From Delphinapterus leucas (lineage: Eukaryota; Chordata; Mammalia; Artiodactyla; Monodontidae), in the NCBI RefSeq assembly GCF_002288925.2, contig NW_022098069.1:75665670-75729669 (forward strand): a DNA stretch of 64,000 bases, in the 5' to 3' direction. The translations under genes were made by a program, and so were the position numbers. Shown here piece by piece: positions 46,665 to 59,154 of this stretch; positions within the stretch are counted from its first letter, which is position 1, and every line of letters begins with the position of its first letter. Under the pieces are notes generated by a model. It made no database searches, was not told where the DNA came from, and saw nothing but the letters and a program-made list of their open reading frames with translations.

Positions 46665-46800
46665 TGTTTTCTTGAAGCTGTTTGTTCCTCAGTTTCCTGA
46701 CCTGTAAAATGAGGGTGGTGATAATATTTACCTTGTAGGATTGTTAAAAGATTGTGTGTTAATATATGTAGTACTTTTCCTGGCATATTATAAGTCAAAG
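46665..46800 (+). repeat. MIR SINE remnant
   Basis: 'ctcagtttcctgacctgtaa', 'aatgagggtggtgataatat', 'taccttgtaggattgttaaa' and 'cctggcatattataagtcaa' are the MIR core and 3' end in order. Confidence 0.8.
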
Positions 46801-46955
46801 GATCTGCTTAGTATAATTTAGCCAAAATAATTGTCTAATTTTCTAATTGTCTAATTGTGTTAATTTTTGTTAAACTTTTATTTTCTTGATTAACAAAGAT
46901 TTATTTTAATGAATAGTATATACCACCAGCTAATTATTGCTGATAAAACAATAAT

Positions 46956-47247
46956 CAGGGCTTCCCTGGGGGCACAGTGGTTAAGAATCCACCTGCAATG
47001 CAGGGGACATGGGTTCGAGCCCTGGTCTGGGAAGATCCCACATGCCATGGAGCAACTAAGCCTGTGCGCCACAACTACTGAGCCCACATGCCACAACTAC
47101 TGAAACCCACACACCTAGAGCCTGTACTCTGCAACAAGAGAAGCTGCCGCAATGAGAAGCCCACACACCGCAAAGAAGAGTAGCCCCAGCGCGCAGCAAC
47201 GAAGACCCAACGCAGCCAAAAACAAATTAATTAATTAAATTTAAAAA
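46956..47247 (+). mobile_element. long-form CHR SINE (older subfamily)
   Basis: It shares the CHR head (GGGCTTCCCTGGGGGCACAG) but is longer, at about 290 bp. The body contains 'gagcaactaagcctgtgcgc', repeated 'ccacaactactga' units, and an end with 'cgcagcaacgaagacccaac' before an ATTA/A-rich tail. The B-box region GGTTCGAGCCC fits the consensus. The target duplication AAAACAATAAT is at 46945-46955 and 47248-47258. It represents a different subfamily (CHR-1-like) from the six shorter copies. Confidence 0.92.
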
Positions 47248-47259
47248 AAAACAATAATA

Positions 47260-49372
47260 ATAAAACACCTGTAATTCTAGATTTTTCTACATTTCTTTTT
47301 CCAGAGTGTTTCTACATGTAATAACTAGACTGGATGTTTCCACTGGTACTATTCAGTTTGCTTCCTTAGATTATTTTGCTTCTACGTGCATGTTCCTATC
47401 TAAACATAACATTTTATTCAAAATTTCCCAATTTTCCCAATTTTCATAATTTTCTGACTAGAACAATTGATCTGTAGCCTGTTTGGGGAGTAGGCAAGTC
47501 ACCTGTAGCTCAGACAGGAAGGGGGTTCAAACTTACAGGTTTCATTTTGCTCCCTGCAAAACCTGAGGGGAAAAACTCCACCCTCATATATTAAAGAAAA
47601 GATAGGTTAAGTAGAACTGATTAAATACATCAAGAATGTAGCATATTTAGGCTGTAGAGAAGCAGTATTGACAATTCCAGGCAGCTGCCCCGGCTTCCCC
47701 AGCACACTCCCCGCCTTCTCCGGCCCTGACATCAGTGACTACTTACTCCCAGTTAAGGGTCATCATGCCCTTCTACTTCCTAAAGTGTTAAGTAAAGGGC
47801 TTTCCAATCCTAGAGTATTTGCATTTTAATAAGGAGCTACTGAAGATTGAAAAACCTTTAGGACTTAAAACAATTCTAATATTGCAAGGTGAGGCACTTG
47901 CGATTTAATTCACAGTAAAACAAAATTCACGATGTGGTTAGGTGCATAATTTAACCTTGTGCAATGCCAATCCCATCTGAGCAAAAAGGAAAATGAGGGA
48001 CTTGATAATACTTCAAGGTTGCTTTTATTTCAGTCTCTGTAAATGGCCTACATCATGTATCAGGAAAAACAAATGTTCTTTCCCAAACCATTTTATTGAA
48101 ATTTTACTCCAGCTAAGTTTTCTGTACTAAATTATATATTTGTAAACAGGGACTAACAATCATGTATCCACACAGAGTATAGCATGCTCTCATTTTCTCT
48201 TCTATGTCTGAGAGCGTAGACTGTTTGGTGCCCTGTCAGTAATCTGTCCAAACACCACAATAAGTAAACCGGCAATACGCACCTTGGTGCAGACTTGTCT
48301 TTGAAATACAGATTACTAATTGTCTGGAAGGAGAAATACCTGCTATTATCTTCCTTGAAAAAAGATTTCAAGCGCTAAATAATTCAAATATAAATGCCTT
48401 GCTTATGCTTGATCTAGTCTTTAAAAAATGACATGCTCTTATAAGTTCCATTGAGGTTTAGGGGAATGAAACAGATGACAAGTAATGAGGAGAAACTAAA
48501 AACACCATAGAAGGAGAAAGTGAATTCCAAATGAGTATTGTAAATTAAAGAGAGTTGTACTTTTAAAAGGAATGAAGAAGAATATCAATAATAAAAATGG
48601 TTATATAAGTAGGAAAGACAAACTATATAATGTTTTATAAAGATTACATATAAACTAAAGAGAAAAATTTTGAGGCATAGAATAAAGCACTTCTATTTAT
48701 GTAAGATACAATTTTATTAATATTTCATTGCTTAAACAATGAAAAATGATACTTGATGTGCTCTAATGAGGTTGATCTAATTGTTGTTTAGACGATGGAT
48801 CTCATGAAGATAATTTTATACAATATCCAGATCTGATAGCAATGCTGTTAGAAAAACCACTTGATATTTATATGCTCTAAATTCAGGGTTGCTGAAGATT
48901 AAGAACAGTTAAGGGTGATGTTGTTTAGAGATATTTAAATAAAAGAATCATCTGGATGTAAAGAAAGGTGAAGTCTTCATTAGTAACTAACCAGGTCCCA
49001 CCAGGAAACCATGGTAGAGCAGTTATGCTAGGATTGGCCTTATTCAAGTACAAGGTATGAGATGGCTTCAGGTAACTATGAGATACTTTCAGTTCCCTTC
49101 CAATGAACTAGGATGAGAGTTTTTTCATGGAAAACTATAAAAATAATTTTGGAGTGACTTTTCATTTTTCTACGTAAAATGATGAGACATCAGAAAATAT
49201 CTGTATATAATTTTTGGCTCTGATGTACAGCTAAGTTTGTAAAACTGAAAGAGAGATTTCTGGTTGTTTTCCAAACTTAACCCATTTTACACGTATGGCT
49301 ACTAAAATTGAAGAAACTTATTTTTCTTGCCAAATGGTATGATTTGCGGTCACCAGTTAAGTAAGATGTTTT
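47260..49372. other. unique stretch, no gene seen
   Basis: A GC-richer patch at 47660-47730 and a compact, moderately complex patch at 48150-48380 (72-codon minus frame, no motif) stand out. Nothing is identified as a gene. Confidence 0.45.
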
Positions 49373-49387
49373 AAATATAGTTAAGTA

Positions 49388-49581
49388 GGGCTTCCCTGGT
49401 GGCGCAGTGGTTGAGAGTCCACCTGCCGATGCAGGGCACGCGGGTTCGTGCCCCGGTCCGGGAAGATCCCACATGCTGCAGAGCGGCTGGGCCCGTGAGC
49501 CATGGCCGCTGAGCCTGCGCGTCCAGAGCCTGTGCTCTGCAACGGGAGAGGCCACACCAGTGAGAGGCCCGCATACCGCAA

Positions 49582-49610
<29 letters not shown>
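49388..49610 (+). mobile_element. CHR-type tRNA-derived SINE with (AATA)n tail
   Basis: Full-length CHR-2-like copy with the A-box intact (TGGCGCAGTGG) and B-box region GGTTCGTGCCC. The tail is a pure AATA-type tetranucleotide run (about eight units, 49579-49612). The flanking duplication is imperfect (AAATATAGTTAAGTA at 49373-49387; AAACACAGTTCAGTA at 49611-49625), 12 of 15 matching. Confidence 0.94.

Positions 49611-49612
<2 letters not shown>
49579..49612. repeat. (AATA)n microsatellite at SINE tail
   Basis: Tetranucleotide repeat forming the A-rich tail of the SINE, likely expanded by slippage after insertion. Confidence 0.95.
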
Positions 49613-49625
49613 ACACAGTTCAGTA

Positions 49626-50195
49626 TTTCTAAGCAATTGCAAACAGTGAAAATAAGTTATTTCAATTAATGTTCACATATGAAACGCTTTTTACTTTTGA
49701 AAATATTTTTGATTATGTAAATGAGTTTATAGTTTGATTTTTATTATTTTAAAGTTCTAAGGAAAATGGCAATGAAAAACAAGTAGCCACAATTTTTGTC
49801 CTGGGCATTTATAAACAAATTTTATCCTTTCAACCTTTAGAATACATTTCTTAGGAAAGCAAGCTAATACCACTTTCATTTATATATCCCTTCTAGGTAT
49901 TTCTTATAGCCAGTAATAACATCCGCCAAATTTACTAAATTTTACTAAAAGAACAGTATTATGTATTCCAGGGCATCTATTACTTTACTTAAGTGAAATG
50001 TGATAAAAATGAATTCCTCACAGGACTTCTGAATTAAAATCCTGCATCCAATCATATTACTCACCTGATGACAGTGTTCTGAGCCAATCCCATTATTTAA
50101 TTAACAGTCCATGCTGGCCAGATCCTCTATCAGTGTCTGCAGTACCCTCAGGTTCTTGAAAATCAGCCAGGTTGAGAACAAGAACTTTGTATTAG
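49626..50195. other. AT-rich stretch, no gene seen
   Basis: Unique sequence with nothing recognised. Confidence 0.5.
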
Positions 50196-50199
50196 TTTA

Positions 50200-50370
50200 A
50201 CTATGGCACTTATCTGACTGGATTTTAATTGTTTAGTTGTTTTTCTGAGTTCCTGATAAAACTTATTCATTGGGCAAGAAATGATTTCATCTTGTTCTCC
50301 ATTAAACCTGTTCTACTTGCTGTTGAAACTGACACATAATAGGTGTCCAATAAATCTGTTAAATAAATGG
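50200..50370 (+). repeat. possible L2 LINE 3' end
   Basis: 'catcttgttctccattaaac' and 'tgacacataataggtgtcca' followed by 'ataaatctgttaaataaatg' resemble the L2 terminus. Short. Confidence 0.5.
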
Positions 50371-52305
50371 AAGTGTTTTTCCCCAACATAATAAAAGATG
50401 AAGGAGAAAGGTAATCTATTTGTGAAAACACACAGGAGTTTTCAGCCACATGCGTGGGGGCACATCAGGAGCAACAGAGACCCACAGAAATGCTAAGTAA
50501 ACAGGTAACAAATCTGTAGGAAAAAAGATACATTTTCAGAGTTAAATTTTAAACTTAGATAGGATTGGGCAGGTACACAAGGCAGTTTCAACGTTGTTGA
50601 TAATGTTTAATTCTTAATTTGGACAGTGGGTTTATGGTTGTTTAATTTGCTGTTATTTTGTATAATTTACATAAATGCAGCTTAAATTATTTTGTATGTG
50701 TGTAACAGTACAAATATTTTTTTAAGAAAAATATAAAGTATCATAATCTTTTCTGCCTTGAAAGCATTAATTATACCAAAAGCCTGTAAGCAATGTATAG
50801 CCAATTTAGACCAGAAATTTTTCTGATCAGGGAGAAAGTCACTGTCAGAAGGTGGCAGTGTAGCACTTTCTTTCCTAAATGAAATGAACTAGCTTTAAAA
50901 ATACTGAAATGTAGCCCTTTCCAGATGCAAACCTCAGGGCCACATTCAGTCCTGCAACTTACTTCTCATTGTTGGGTATGTCTCATTAGGAGATTAACTG
51001 CTTAAAATGCAATGCTAATATGAAAGTTTTAATTGGGAAATTCTGTGCATCTTATATTCATCTTAAGTACCTTTATCTAAAATTCCAGTTTCTTTTTTAT
51101 GATGTATGGCATTTCCCAATGTTGCACACTATTTCTATCTATAGAAAATAAATTGTATATGGGATAATAGTGAGCTTTATTATTTTAGATATGTCAAAAT
51201 ACTGTTCAAATTTCTTATGTAATTATTTAATGCACAGCTTTAATGAAAACAAAATGTACATCCTTAGACATTTATTATGAAGTAAAAACCTTTGGCAAAC
51301 ATTAAAGTATAATTGAGTAAGAAAAATAAATCTACACAGTAGAAACCAAGATTTCAAATTTGGTGCCCTATAAGGTAAGGAATTGGATGTATCTGGTTGT
51401 AACATATATCAGAAAGAAAAATGATTCACACCTTTTTCTAGGACTCAACATTGTATATTAATAGAAAACAATCAGGAAAAAGTAAGACTATAATGGAGTA
51501 ATATCATGTCATTTATTAAAATGCTTTGTTCAAAACATATATGAGCACATAGACAGGAATATGGATTGCAGTTTTTAACATTTAGTTAAGTCATCTTTTT
51601 AATGTATTTATTTATCGTGTATAAACATTTGAAAAACTGATCACTCTTCAACCAGTAGGCACATTTACTTTTAAAACTGTAAAAGCAATTTTCTTTTAAG
51701 AGGGCTCTAGCCATTCTGGTCTCGATATATATTTTATAATTGTATGATTTTATTGGTGTTAAGAATATACATTTCGTTTAAAAACAATAATTTAATCATA
51801 CTCATAGTTATGTTTGTTGAAATTTGCAGTCATAGAATATTTTCACTTGTTCTTAATATAAGTCATGAACATTTTTAACAACGTAAGCTGCATAAAGCAT
51901 AAAACTGGACTTTTGAAATGTTCATACTGGTCAAATTTTACATATCTTTGTATAACAGAAGAAATTATTTTTGCATTTTGTATTTTGTGTTTTGTGGAGG
52001 AATACTATTTTCATTTAGCTTTGTTTAACTTTTTTTCTCATGGTAGTTTTATTAATAGGCCATTTTTATGGATGTGGTCAAAGGTAACACATAGTCCGTG
52101 CCCTCTAAGAGTAATGTTTATGAGGTAATCAACAGAGAGAACAAACAATGAGTAATTGTGCACTGGTCTTAGGTCTACTGACATGAGAGGACAGGAGCAA
52201 GAAGAACAACAGAAAAGTTTATTGGGAGAAGCGTATATGTGAATTATGATTCTTCAATTTCAACATTAGTAAGGTCTCTCTTATTAGTACAAAATAAGCT
52301 TCTTA
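50371..52305. other. AT-rich stretch, no gene seen
   Basis: 1.9 kb of unique AT-rich sequence. The 87-codon plus frame at 51865-52128 has no motif. Confidence 0.5.
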
Positions 52306-52309
52306 TTTA

Positions 52310-54800
52310 AATTCCTAGAAGTGTATAATCTACCAAGAATGAATCAGAAGAAATAGATAACATGAACAGACCAGTTACCAGTAATGAAGTTGAATCAGTA
52401 ATTTAAAAAACAAAAAACCAAAGAAACTCCCAACAAACAAAAGTCCAGCACCAGACATTTTCACAGGTGAATTCTACCGAGCATTTAGAAAAGGGCTAAC
52501 ACCTATCCTTCTCAAACTATTACAAAAAAATGCAGAGGAAGGAATGCTTCTGAACTCATTCTATGAACCCAGTATCATCCTGGTACCAAAACCAGACATA
52601 AATATCACAGGAAAAGAAAATTATAAGCCAGTATCACTGATGAACATGGATGCAAGTATCCTCAACAAAATATTAGCAAACTGAGTTCAACAATACATTA
52701 AAAAGACCATACACCATGATCGAGCAGGATTTACGCCAGGGATGCAAGGATGGTTTATTATCCATGAATCAATCAAGGTGATAAACCACATTAATGCATT
52801 GAAGAATAAAAATCATATGATGATCTCAGTAGAGGCGAAAAATGCTTTTGACGCAATTCAACATTCATTTATGATAAAAACTCTCAACAAAGTGGATGTA
52901 GAGGCACCATACCTCAAGGTGAAAAAGGACATATATGACAAGGCCGCAGGTAACATCATACTCAAAGGTGAAAAGCTGAAAGCATTTCCTCTAAGTCAGG
53001 ACCAAGACAAGGTTGCCCACTCTCACCACTTATGTCCAACATAGTATTGGAAGTCCTAGTCACAGCAATCAGACAAGAAAAAGAAATTAAAGGAATCCAA
53101 ATAGGAAAGCAAGATGTAAAACTGTCATTATTTGCAAATGACACGATACTATATGTAGAAAATCCTAAAGACACCATGAAAAAATTGCTAGAACTCAAAT
53201 GAATTTGGTAAAGTTGCAGCATCCAAATTTTTATATGGAAATCTCTTGGGTTTCTGTATACTAACAAACTATCAAAAAGAGAAATTAAAAAACAATTCCA
53301 TTCACAATTGTGTCAAAACAAATAAAATACCTGGGAATAAATCTAACTAAGGAGGTAAAAGACCTGTACTCACAAAACTATAACACATTGATGACAGAAA
53401 TTGAAGATAACACAAACAGACGGAAAGATATAACATGCTCATGCATTGGAAGAATTAATATTGTTAAAATGACCATACTACCCAAGGCAATTTACAGATT
53501 CAGTGCAATCCCTATCAAAATACCAGGGGAATTTTTTACAAAACTGGAACAAATAATTCTAAAATTTATAGAGAAACACAAAAGACCCTGGATAGCCAAA
53601 ACAATCTTAAGAAAGAAGAACAAAACAGGAGGGATCATGCTTCCTGACTTCTGACCATACTACAAAGCTACAGTCATCAAAATAGTATGGTACTGGCACA
53701 AAACCAGTCACATAGATGAGTAGAACAGAATAGAAATAAACCTTATGGTCAATTAATCTATGACAAAGGAGGCAAGAATATGCAATGGAGAAAAGACAGC
53801 CTCTTCAATAAGTGGTGCTGGGAAAACTGGACAGCTACATGTAAAAGAATGAAATTAGAACACTCCCTAACATCATACACAAAAATAAACTCAAATTGGA
53901 TTAAAGACCTAAATGTAAGGTCAGACACTATAAAACTCTTTGACATAAATCACAGCAAGATCTTTTTTTGGCCCATCTCCTAGAGTAATGAAAATAAAAA
54001 TAAAAATAAACAAATGGGACCTAATTAAACTTCAAATCTTTTGCAAGGCAAAGGAAACCATAAACAAGATGAAAAGACAAGCCTCAGAATGGGATTAAAT
54101 ATTTGCAGGTGAAGCAATTTACAAAGAATTAATCTCCAAAATATACAAACAGTTCATGCAGCTCAATATCAAAAAAACTAACAACCCAATCCAAAAATGG
54201 ACAGAAGACCTAAATAGACATTTCTCCAAAGAAGATATACAGATTGCCAACAAACACATGAAAGGATGCTCAACATCACTAATCATTAGAGAAATGCAAA
54301 TCAAAACTACAATGAGGTATCACCTCACACTGGTCAGAACGGCCATCATCAAAAATCTACAAACAATAAATGCTGGAGAGGGTGTGGAGAAAAGGGAACC
54401 CTCTTGCACTGTTGGTGGGAATGTGAATGGGTACAGCCACTATGGAGAACAGTATGGAGGTTCCTTAAGAAACTAAAAATAGAGCTACCATATGATCCAG
54501 CAATTCCACTCCTGGGTATATATCCGGAGAAAACCATAATTTGAAAAGATACGTGCACCCCAATGTTCATTGCAGCACTATTTTCAATAGCCAGGACATG
54601 GAAGAAACCTAAATGCCCATCGACAGATGAATGGATAAAGAAGATGTGGTACATATATACAATGGAATATTAGCCTAAAAGAGAATGAAATAATGCCATT
54701 TGCAGCAACACAGATGGATCTAGAGATTGTCATACTGTGTGAAGTAAGTCAGACAGAGAAAGACAAGTATCATATGATATTGCTTATATGTGGAATCTAA
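52310..54800 (+). pseudogene. LINE-1 ORF2 remnant (reverse transcriptase part)
   Basis: This holds the reverse transcriptase and C-terminal part of ORF2 with many stops and frameshifts. The longest readable pieces are 52742-53044 and 53310-53654. The RT block that should carry the first catalytic Asp reads [10 protein letters not shown], with Glu in place of that Asp. The later FADD box reads FANDT (about 53132), losing a second catalytic Asp. Both changes would kill polymerase activity. The family stop follows LLICGI at 54798-54800. The endonuclease domain is absent through 5' truncation. Confidence 0.9.
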
Positions 54801-55138
54801 AAAAGTGGTACAAATGAAGTTATTTACAAACCAGAAACAGAGTCACAGATGTAGCAAAGAAACTTATGGTTACCAATGGGGACAAGGTGGGGGGAGGGAT
54901 AAATTAGGAGTTTGGGACTGACATGTACACACTACTATATGTAAAATAGATAACTGATTAGGACCTACTGTAGAGCACAGGGAACTTTGCTCAGTACTCT
55001 GTAATGGCCTACATCAGAAAAGAACCTAAAAAAGAGTGCATATATGTATATGTATAACTGATTCACTTCGCTGTACAGCAGAAACTAACACAACATTGTA
55101 AATCAACTATACGTCAATAAAAATTAATTAAAAAAAAA
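52310..55138 (+). mobile_element. LINE-1, 5'-truncated (older copy)
   Basis: About 2.8 kb of L1 from within ORF2 to the 3' end. It begins at the 'cctagaagtgtataatctac' equivalent just before the RT domain, runs through the RT and C-terminal parts, and closes with a 3' UTR ('tgattcacttcgctgtacag', 'aacattgtaaatcaactata'), AATAAA and a poly(A) run. It is more diverged than the 12208 element. No target duplication was found at its ends. Confidence 0.93.
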
Positions 55139-55140
55139 GA

Positions 55141-55528
55141 ATGAGTATCATTAAAAAGAACACAAACAACAAGTGTTGGCAAAGATGTGGAGAAAAGGGA
55201 ATTCTCATGCAATGTTGGTGGAAATGTGAAGTGGTGCAGCCACTAGGAATAGGGAGATTCCTCAAAAAATTCAAAGTAGAAATATCATACAATCCAGCAA
55301 TTCCAATTCTGGTATTCATTCAAAGAAAATGAAAACACTAATTTGAAAAGATATATTCAGTCCAGTGGTCATTGTAGCATATTTTTTTTTCAATAGCCAA
55401 TATATGGAGGCACCCTCAGTGCCCATCAATAGGTGAATGGATAAAGAAGCTGTGGTATATATACATATATACAATGGAATATTAGCCATAAAAAAGAATG
55501 AAATATTGCCATTTGTGACAATATGGAT
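55141..55528 (+). mobile_element. second LINE-1 fragment, same orientation
   Basis: It begins 'atcattaaaaagaacacaaa' and repeats the ORF2 C-terminal region already present at 54345-54700 ('caatgttggtggaaatgtga', 'gtgaatggataaagaagctg', 'caatggaatattagccataa'). It is therefore a separate, older insertion abutting the poly(A) end of the previous one. Confidence 0.88.
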
Positions 55529-55729
55529 GTGTTTTGTTTTTGTTTTGATTTTTGTTTCATTTTCCTAACCTTTTACTATTTCTAATACAGACATATAAAA
55601 TGATGTTAGGAATATCACAATGTAAGATTAAACCAGTTTGGATATCACTTCTTGTTTTTCTGACTATTGCTAGTCAGAACTTTCATAGTTATAAATGCTA
55701 AACAATATTATGGGAAGTATACCCTCCGT
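55529..55729. other. T-rich linker between L1 pieces
   Basis: TTTTG-rich sequence followed by unique text. No gene seen. Confidence 0.5.
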
Positions 55730-55925
55730 TATTTTATTTTTTCTTTTCCATTATGGTTTATTGCAAGATATTGAACATAGTTCTCTGTGCTATACAGTAG
55801 GACCTTGTTGTTTATTTTATGTATACTAGTTTGTGTCTGCTAATCCCAAACTCCTAATTTATTCCTCTCCCACCCCCTTTCCCCTTTGGTAACTATAAGT
55901 TTCTTTTCTATGTTAGCCTCAGTTA
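55730..55925 (-). mobile_element. LINE-1 3' UTR fragment, antisense
   Basis: 'ccattatggtttattgcaag', 'gttctctgtgctatacagta', 'aggaccttgttgtttatttt' and 'aatcccaaactcctaattta' are the complement of an L1 3' UTR. The terminal piece nearest the poly(A) is missing. It is the third L1 piece in this cluster and in the opposite orientation. Confidence 0.85.
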
Positions 55926-56615
55926 TTTTAACAATTCACCCTTAGGGCCCTGCTGTCTCTGTAAGAATGCCCCTCAACCCCCATAACCACAGAAGCAACC
56001 AAAATCTAAAATATATAAGTAAAAAGACAAATCTGCTTGTCACCTCTGGTGGTGTATTCAAACTCTGGAATTTAACTCATGCTATGAGGATGAATTTTAA
56101 ATCTATAGATATTCCCAGAATGCTTGGCCTATTGTTCTATATTCTCAATTGATTTTGATAACACTACTATCATTGTTATTATTTATTGAAATAAGGAATT
56201 AAAAAAAAACATATACACAATCTACTAATTCACCTGAAAATTCTACCTTTGCCTCCCAAATACTCTATTGCTATTTTAATTTTAACTTTCAATTTTTCTT
56301 TATGGTATCTTATATTTTCATATTTATCTTTACTGTCCACTCAAACCTATCCAGTCTCTAGATGTGCAACATACATTATTCTTTTGCCTTTAGCAACATA
56401 CTTTTAATATCTTCTCTCTTGCTTGATTTGTGCCCTAGATAATTTTATAAAGTCCTATGTCTTTACATAAATTCTGTATGCTGATGGCACCCATATTTTA
56501 TATCAAGACCCTAGTGTTCTGATGAACGCATGCATCCAACTACCTACTTCTCACTTAGATTTTTACTAAATATATCAATTAATAAGATAAAGCAGAACAT
56601 TTGATTTTCCTCTCA
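55926..56615. other. unique stretch, no gene seen
   Basis: No repeat or coding sequence recognised. Confidence 0.45.
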
Positions 56616-56619
56616 GACC

Positions 56620-57425
56620 TCCTTCTCTCTCACTCTTCACCATTTTGGTAAATGTCATCACTATTCCCTGATTCCTCAGTACAAAGATTTATTATTGATT
56701 CATCCTCTTCATCACAGGCTACATCCTACATATCAGCAGGTCCTCTTGGGTTAACCTAATAACCTAGTTACTTGTCGTCACCTCCCCACTGTCCCCCTAG
56801 TTCATGCCACTACAGTCTCTGACCTAGACTATAATAATAACCTCCCCTCTGGGACCCCATCTTCCACACTACTCCCATCCAATGATTTTTCAACACAGCA
56901 GTGCATATGATATTTTACAAATTTAAATCATGGCATATCACACCTTTGTTTGCAACTCTGAAATGAATTCTGATCCTTCAAAATCAAAGGCAAGTGTCTA
57001 GCGTAGCCCATTGGGCCTATAGCATCTGGCTCCCCTGTACTTCTCCAGCATTTCCCGCCTCACTCTCTTTCTTTTAGCTCTGCTCATCTTCCCCCTATTC
57101 CTCATTTCCTCTTCTAAGCATTTGTCATGACTGATTCTTCTACTAGCAACCCTCTTCCTAATAGTATTTACATGACGTTTCTCACTCCCCAGTTTCGTCT
57201 CTTGATTAATGGACTTCTCCTCAGAGAAACCTTCCCTCACTACTCAATCTAAAATATCTACTCAACTTTTACTTAACTTGCAGTGAATGTATATATAATC
57301 TGGCTTTCCTGTAAGAATGTAAACACTGTAAGGGCAGGGATATTACAGTTTTACTTCCTCATTTCAGCACCAGGGACAATGCCTAGAACCTGGAAGGCAC
57401 ACAGTAATTATTTGGTAAAAGATAA
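56620..57425 (+). repeat. long L2 LINE 3' region
   Basis: An extended, ordered L2 3' sequence: 'cagcaggtcctcttgggtta', 'ttcatgccactacagtctct', 'cttctccagcatttcccgcc', 'cctcagagaaaccttccctc', 'tgtaagggcagggatattac', 'agcaccagggacaatgccta'. Non-coding. The 80-codon minus frame at 56998-57240 is a shadow of this repeat. Confidence 0.78.
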
Positions 57426-58833
57426 GAAAAATGTACATTTAATTTAAGTAACTGAGTAATTAGGTTATAAATTTGTGTAATATTCCTAAATATGTAAATC
57501 TAGTTTAATTTTATTCTGAGTTTCTTTCTGACTCGCAAGTATGTCTCTTGAGTAGAATTTTACAGCAGAAGGGAGTACTATGAGCAAAAATACTCATTTA
57601 CCGTACTGGAAATATATCCCATTTTGAATAAATGCATGTTTTAAGAATGATGTGAGAGTGTATTTATTCATAGCTGAACTGTTGAAACTGTGGGTCTGGA
57701 ATTGCAAAGTTGATGAGCAGACCTAATTCACTGCTAAGGGTCGGGTCAAGCCTGAGTGACCAATTATCTTCCAAACACTAGGGGCTTGAATTTAAAAATA
57801 GAAATTAAGTGAAGATAGTTCTTACAGTGTAGTTGCACAAATAACAAATGTAATATATTTCAATATTCATATATATAGTTATAAGCTTGACTGTCTTTGA
57901 TGAAGTTTAAGTCACAAGATAAAAGTGCGATCACAGAAAAGTATTCACTTTTATTCATCAATGTAAAAAAAATCTGGCAGCTATGTCTCTAATATGAAAA
58001 AATTTACTTTAGAGAAAACAGTCAAATTAGAGGATTGTATTAGAACTTGCATTTTTAAATAATTTTTCAACAGCTCTAATTCAATCCAACTTCAGATTCT
58101 TAGCTATTTTATATTGATACTTTCAGTCATTTAATTAAAATAACAAGTGCAGAAAATTGCATTTAGTCTCAAATCAGTGAATGTTAAATTCTCCCAAACT
58201 ACAAATATTCATAAGTTTAAAGCCTATATTTATGAATAATAAAAAATCAACTTTATACAAAGAAGTTGGACATTAAAATTTTCATGATCATTGGCATACT
58301 TTGTGTGAATATGTAATAGTGAACTATTATTAATTATTTAGCTGCCTTACTATGCTTATTAGAATGCTCTAAGGTTAATTCGGACAAGCATGTTTTAACA
58401 TAAATGATTGATAGGCTGTTAGGGCAACTTTCCATTTTATTTTATCCTTTTTCATTAGAAGCATTCTGAAGTTCAGTCCAAATAGATATTCATTTGATTG
58501 TCATGACTCGTTCTCATACAACTCGTACTTATTTATGTTCCCTCATTCAGGTACATTCTCTTCCTGGCTTACTTGAAAATATCCAGTTTTAGAGTCATTT
58601 AAAAACTTAGATAAGCAAAACTTTTGTGTAGCAAGGTGAATTTACTGAGCATCAGAGTGGGGCACTTGGAGAAATATGAAGAGACAAAACAAAATAATCT
58701 GCAGTAAGGATGGAGAAAGGAATCTGAGAATTTCCAAAATAAGTCAAATAGATGTAGGACATAATTGGTTAACAAGACATTCTTTCAAATAAAACCAGCA
58801 TCTGTGTCTCTTGCTGCACTGTGTGAAAGGCAG
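57426..58833. other. AT-rich stretch, no gene seen
   Basis: No repeat is assigned. 58000-58580 is AT-rich with homeodomain-type TAATTA words (for example 'tttaattaaaat', 'ttattaattattta') and could be a regulatory element. Only cross-species conservation could show that. Confidence 0.45.
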
Positions 58834-58835
58834 TA

Positions 58836-59154
58836 CAGTCCTCCCTTGGTATCTGCCAGGGTTTGATTCCAGGACCTCACCCCACTTCGTATACCAAATT
58901 CCAAGAATGCTCGAGTCCCTTATAGAAAATGGCATAGTATTCACATATAATGAATGTACATCCTCCGGTATTCTTTAAATCATTTCTAGATTACTTATAA
59001 CACCAAACACAATATAAATGCTGTGGAAATAGTTGCCAGCATGCCAAATTCAAGCTTTTCTTTTTGGAGCTTTCTGAAATTTTTTTCTGAACATTTTTGA
59101 TTTCTGGTTGGCTGGATCTGCAGGTTCTGCATATGTAGAAAGGAGGGCCTATTG
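58836..59154 (-). mobile_element. MER2-like (Tigger-derived) DNA transposon
   Basis: The left end 'cagtcctcccttggtatctg' and right end 'tgtagaaaggagggcctatt' are the degenerate terminal inverted repeats. The interior carries 'attacttataacaccaaaca' and 'gaacatttttgatttctggt'. It is flanked by the TA duplication typical of Tc1/mariner-type insertions (58834-58835 and 59155-59156). Length 319 bp, close to the non-autonomous MER2 element. It encodes nothing. Confidence 0.88.

Noticed and set aside
49277..49642. 121-codon minus-strand frame
   Set aside because: It crosses the SINE body and its (AATA)n tail, which codes a Leu-Phe-Ile-Tyr run. It is an artefact of the SINE.
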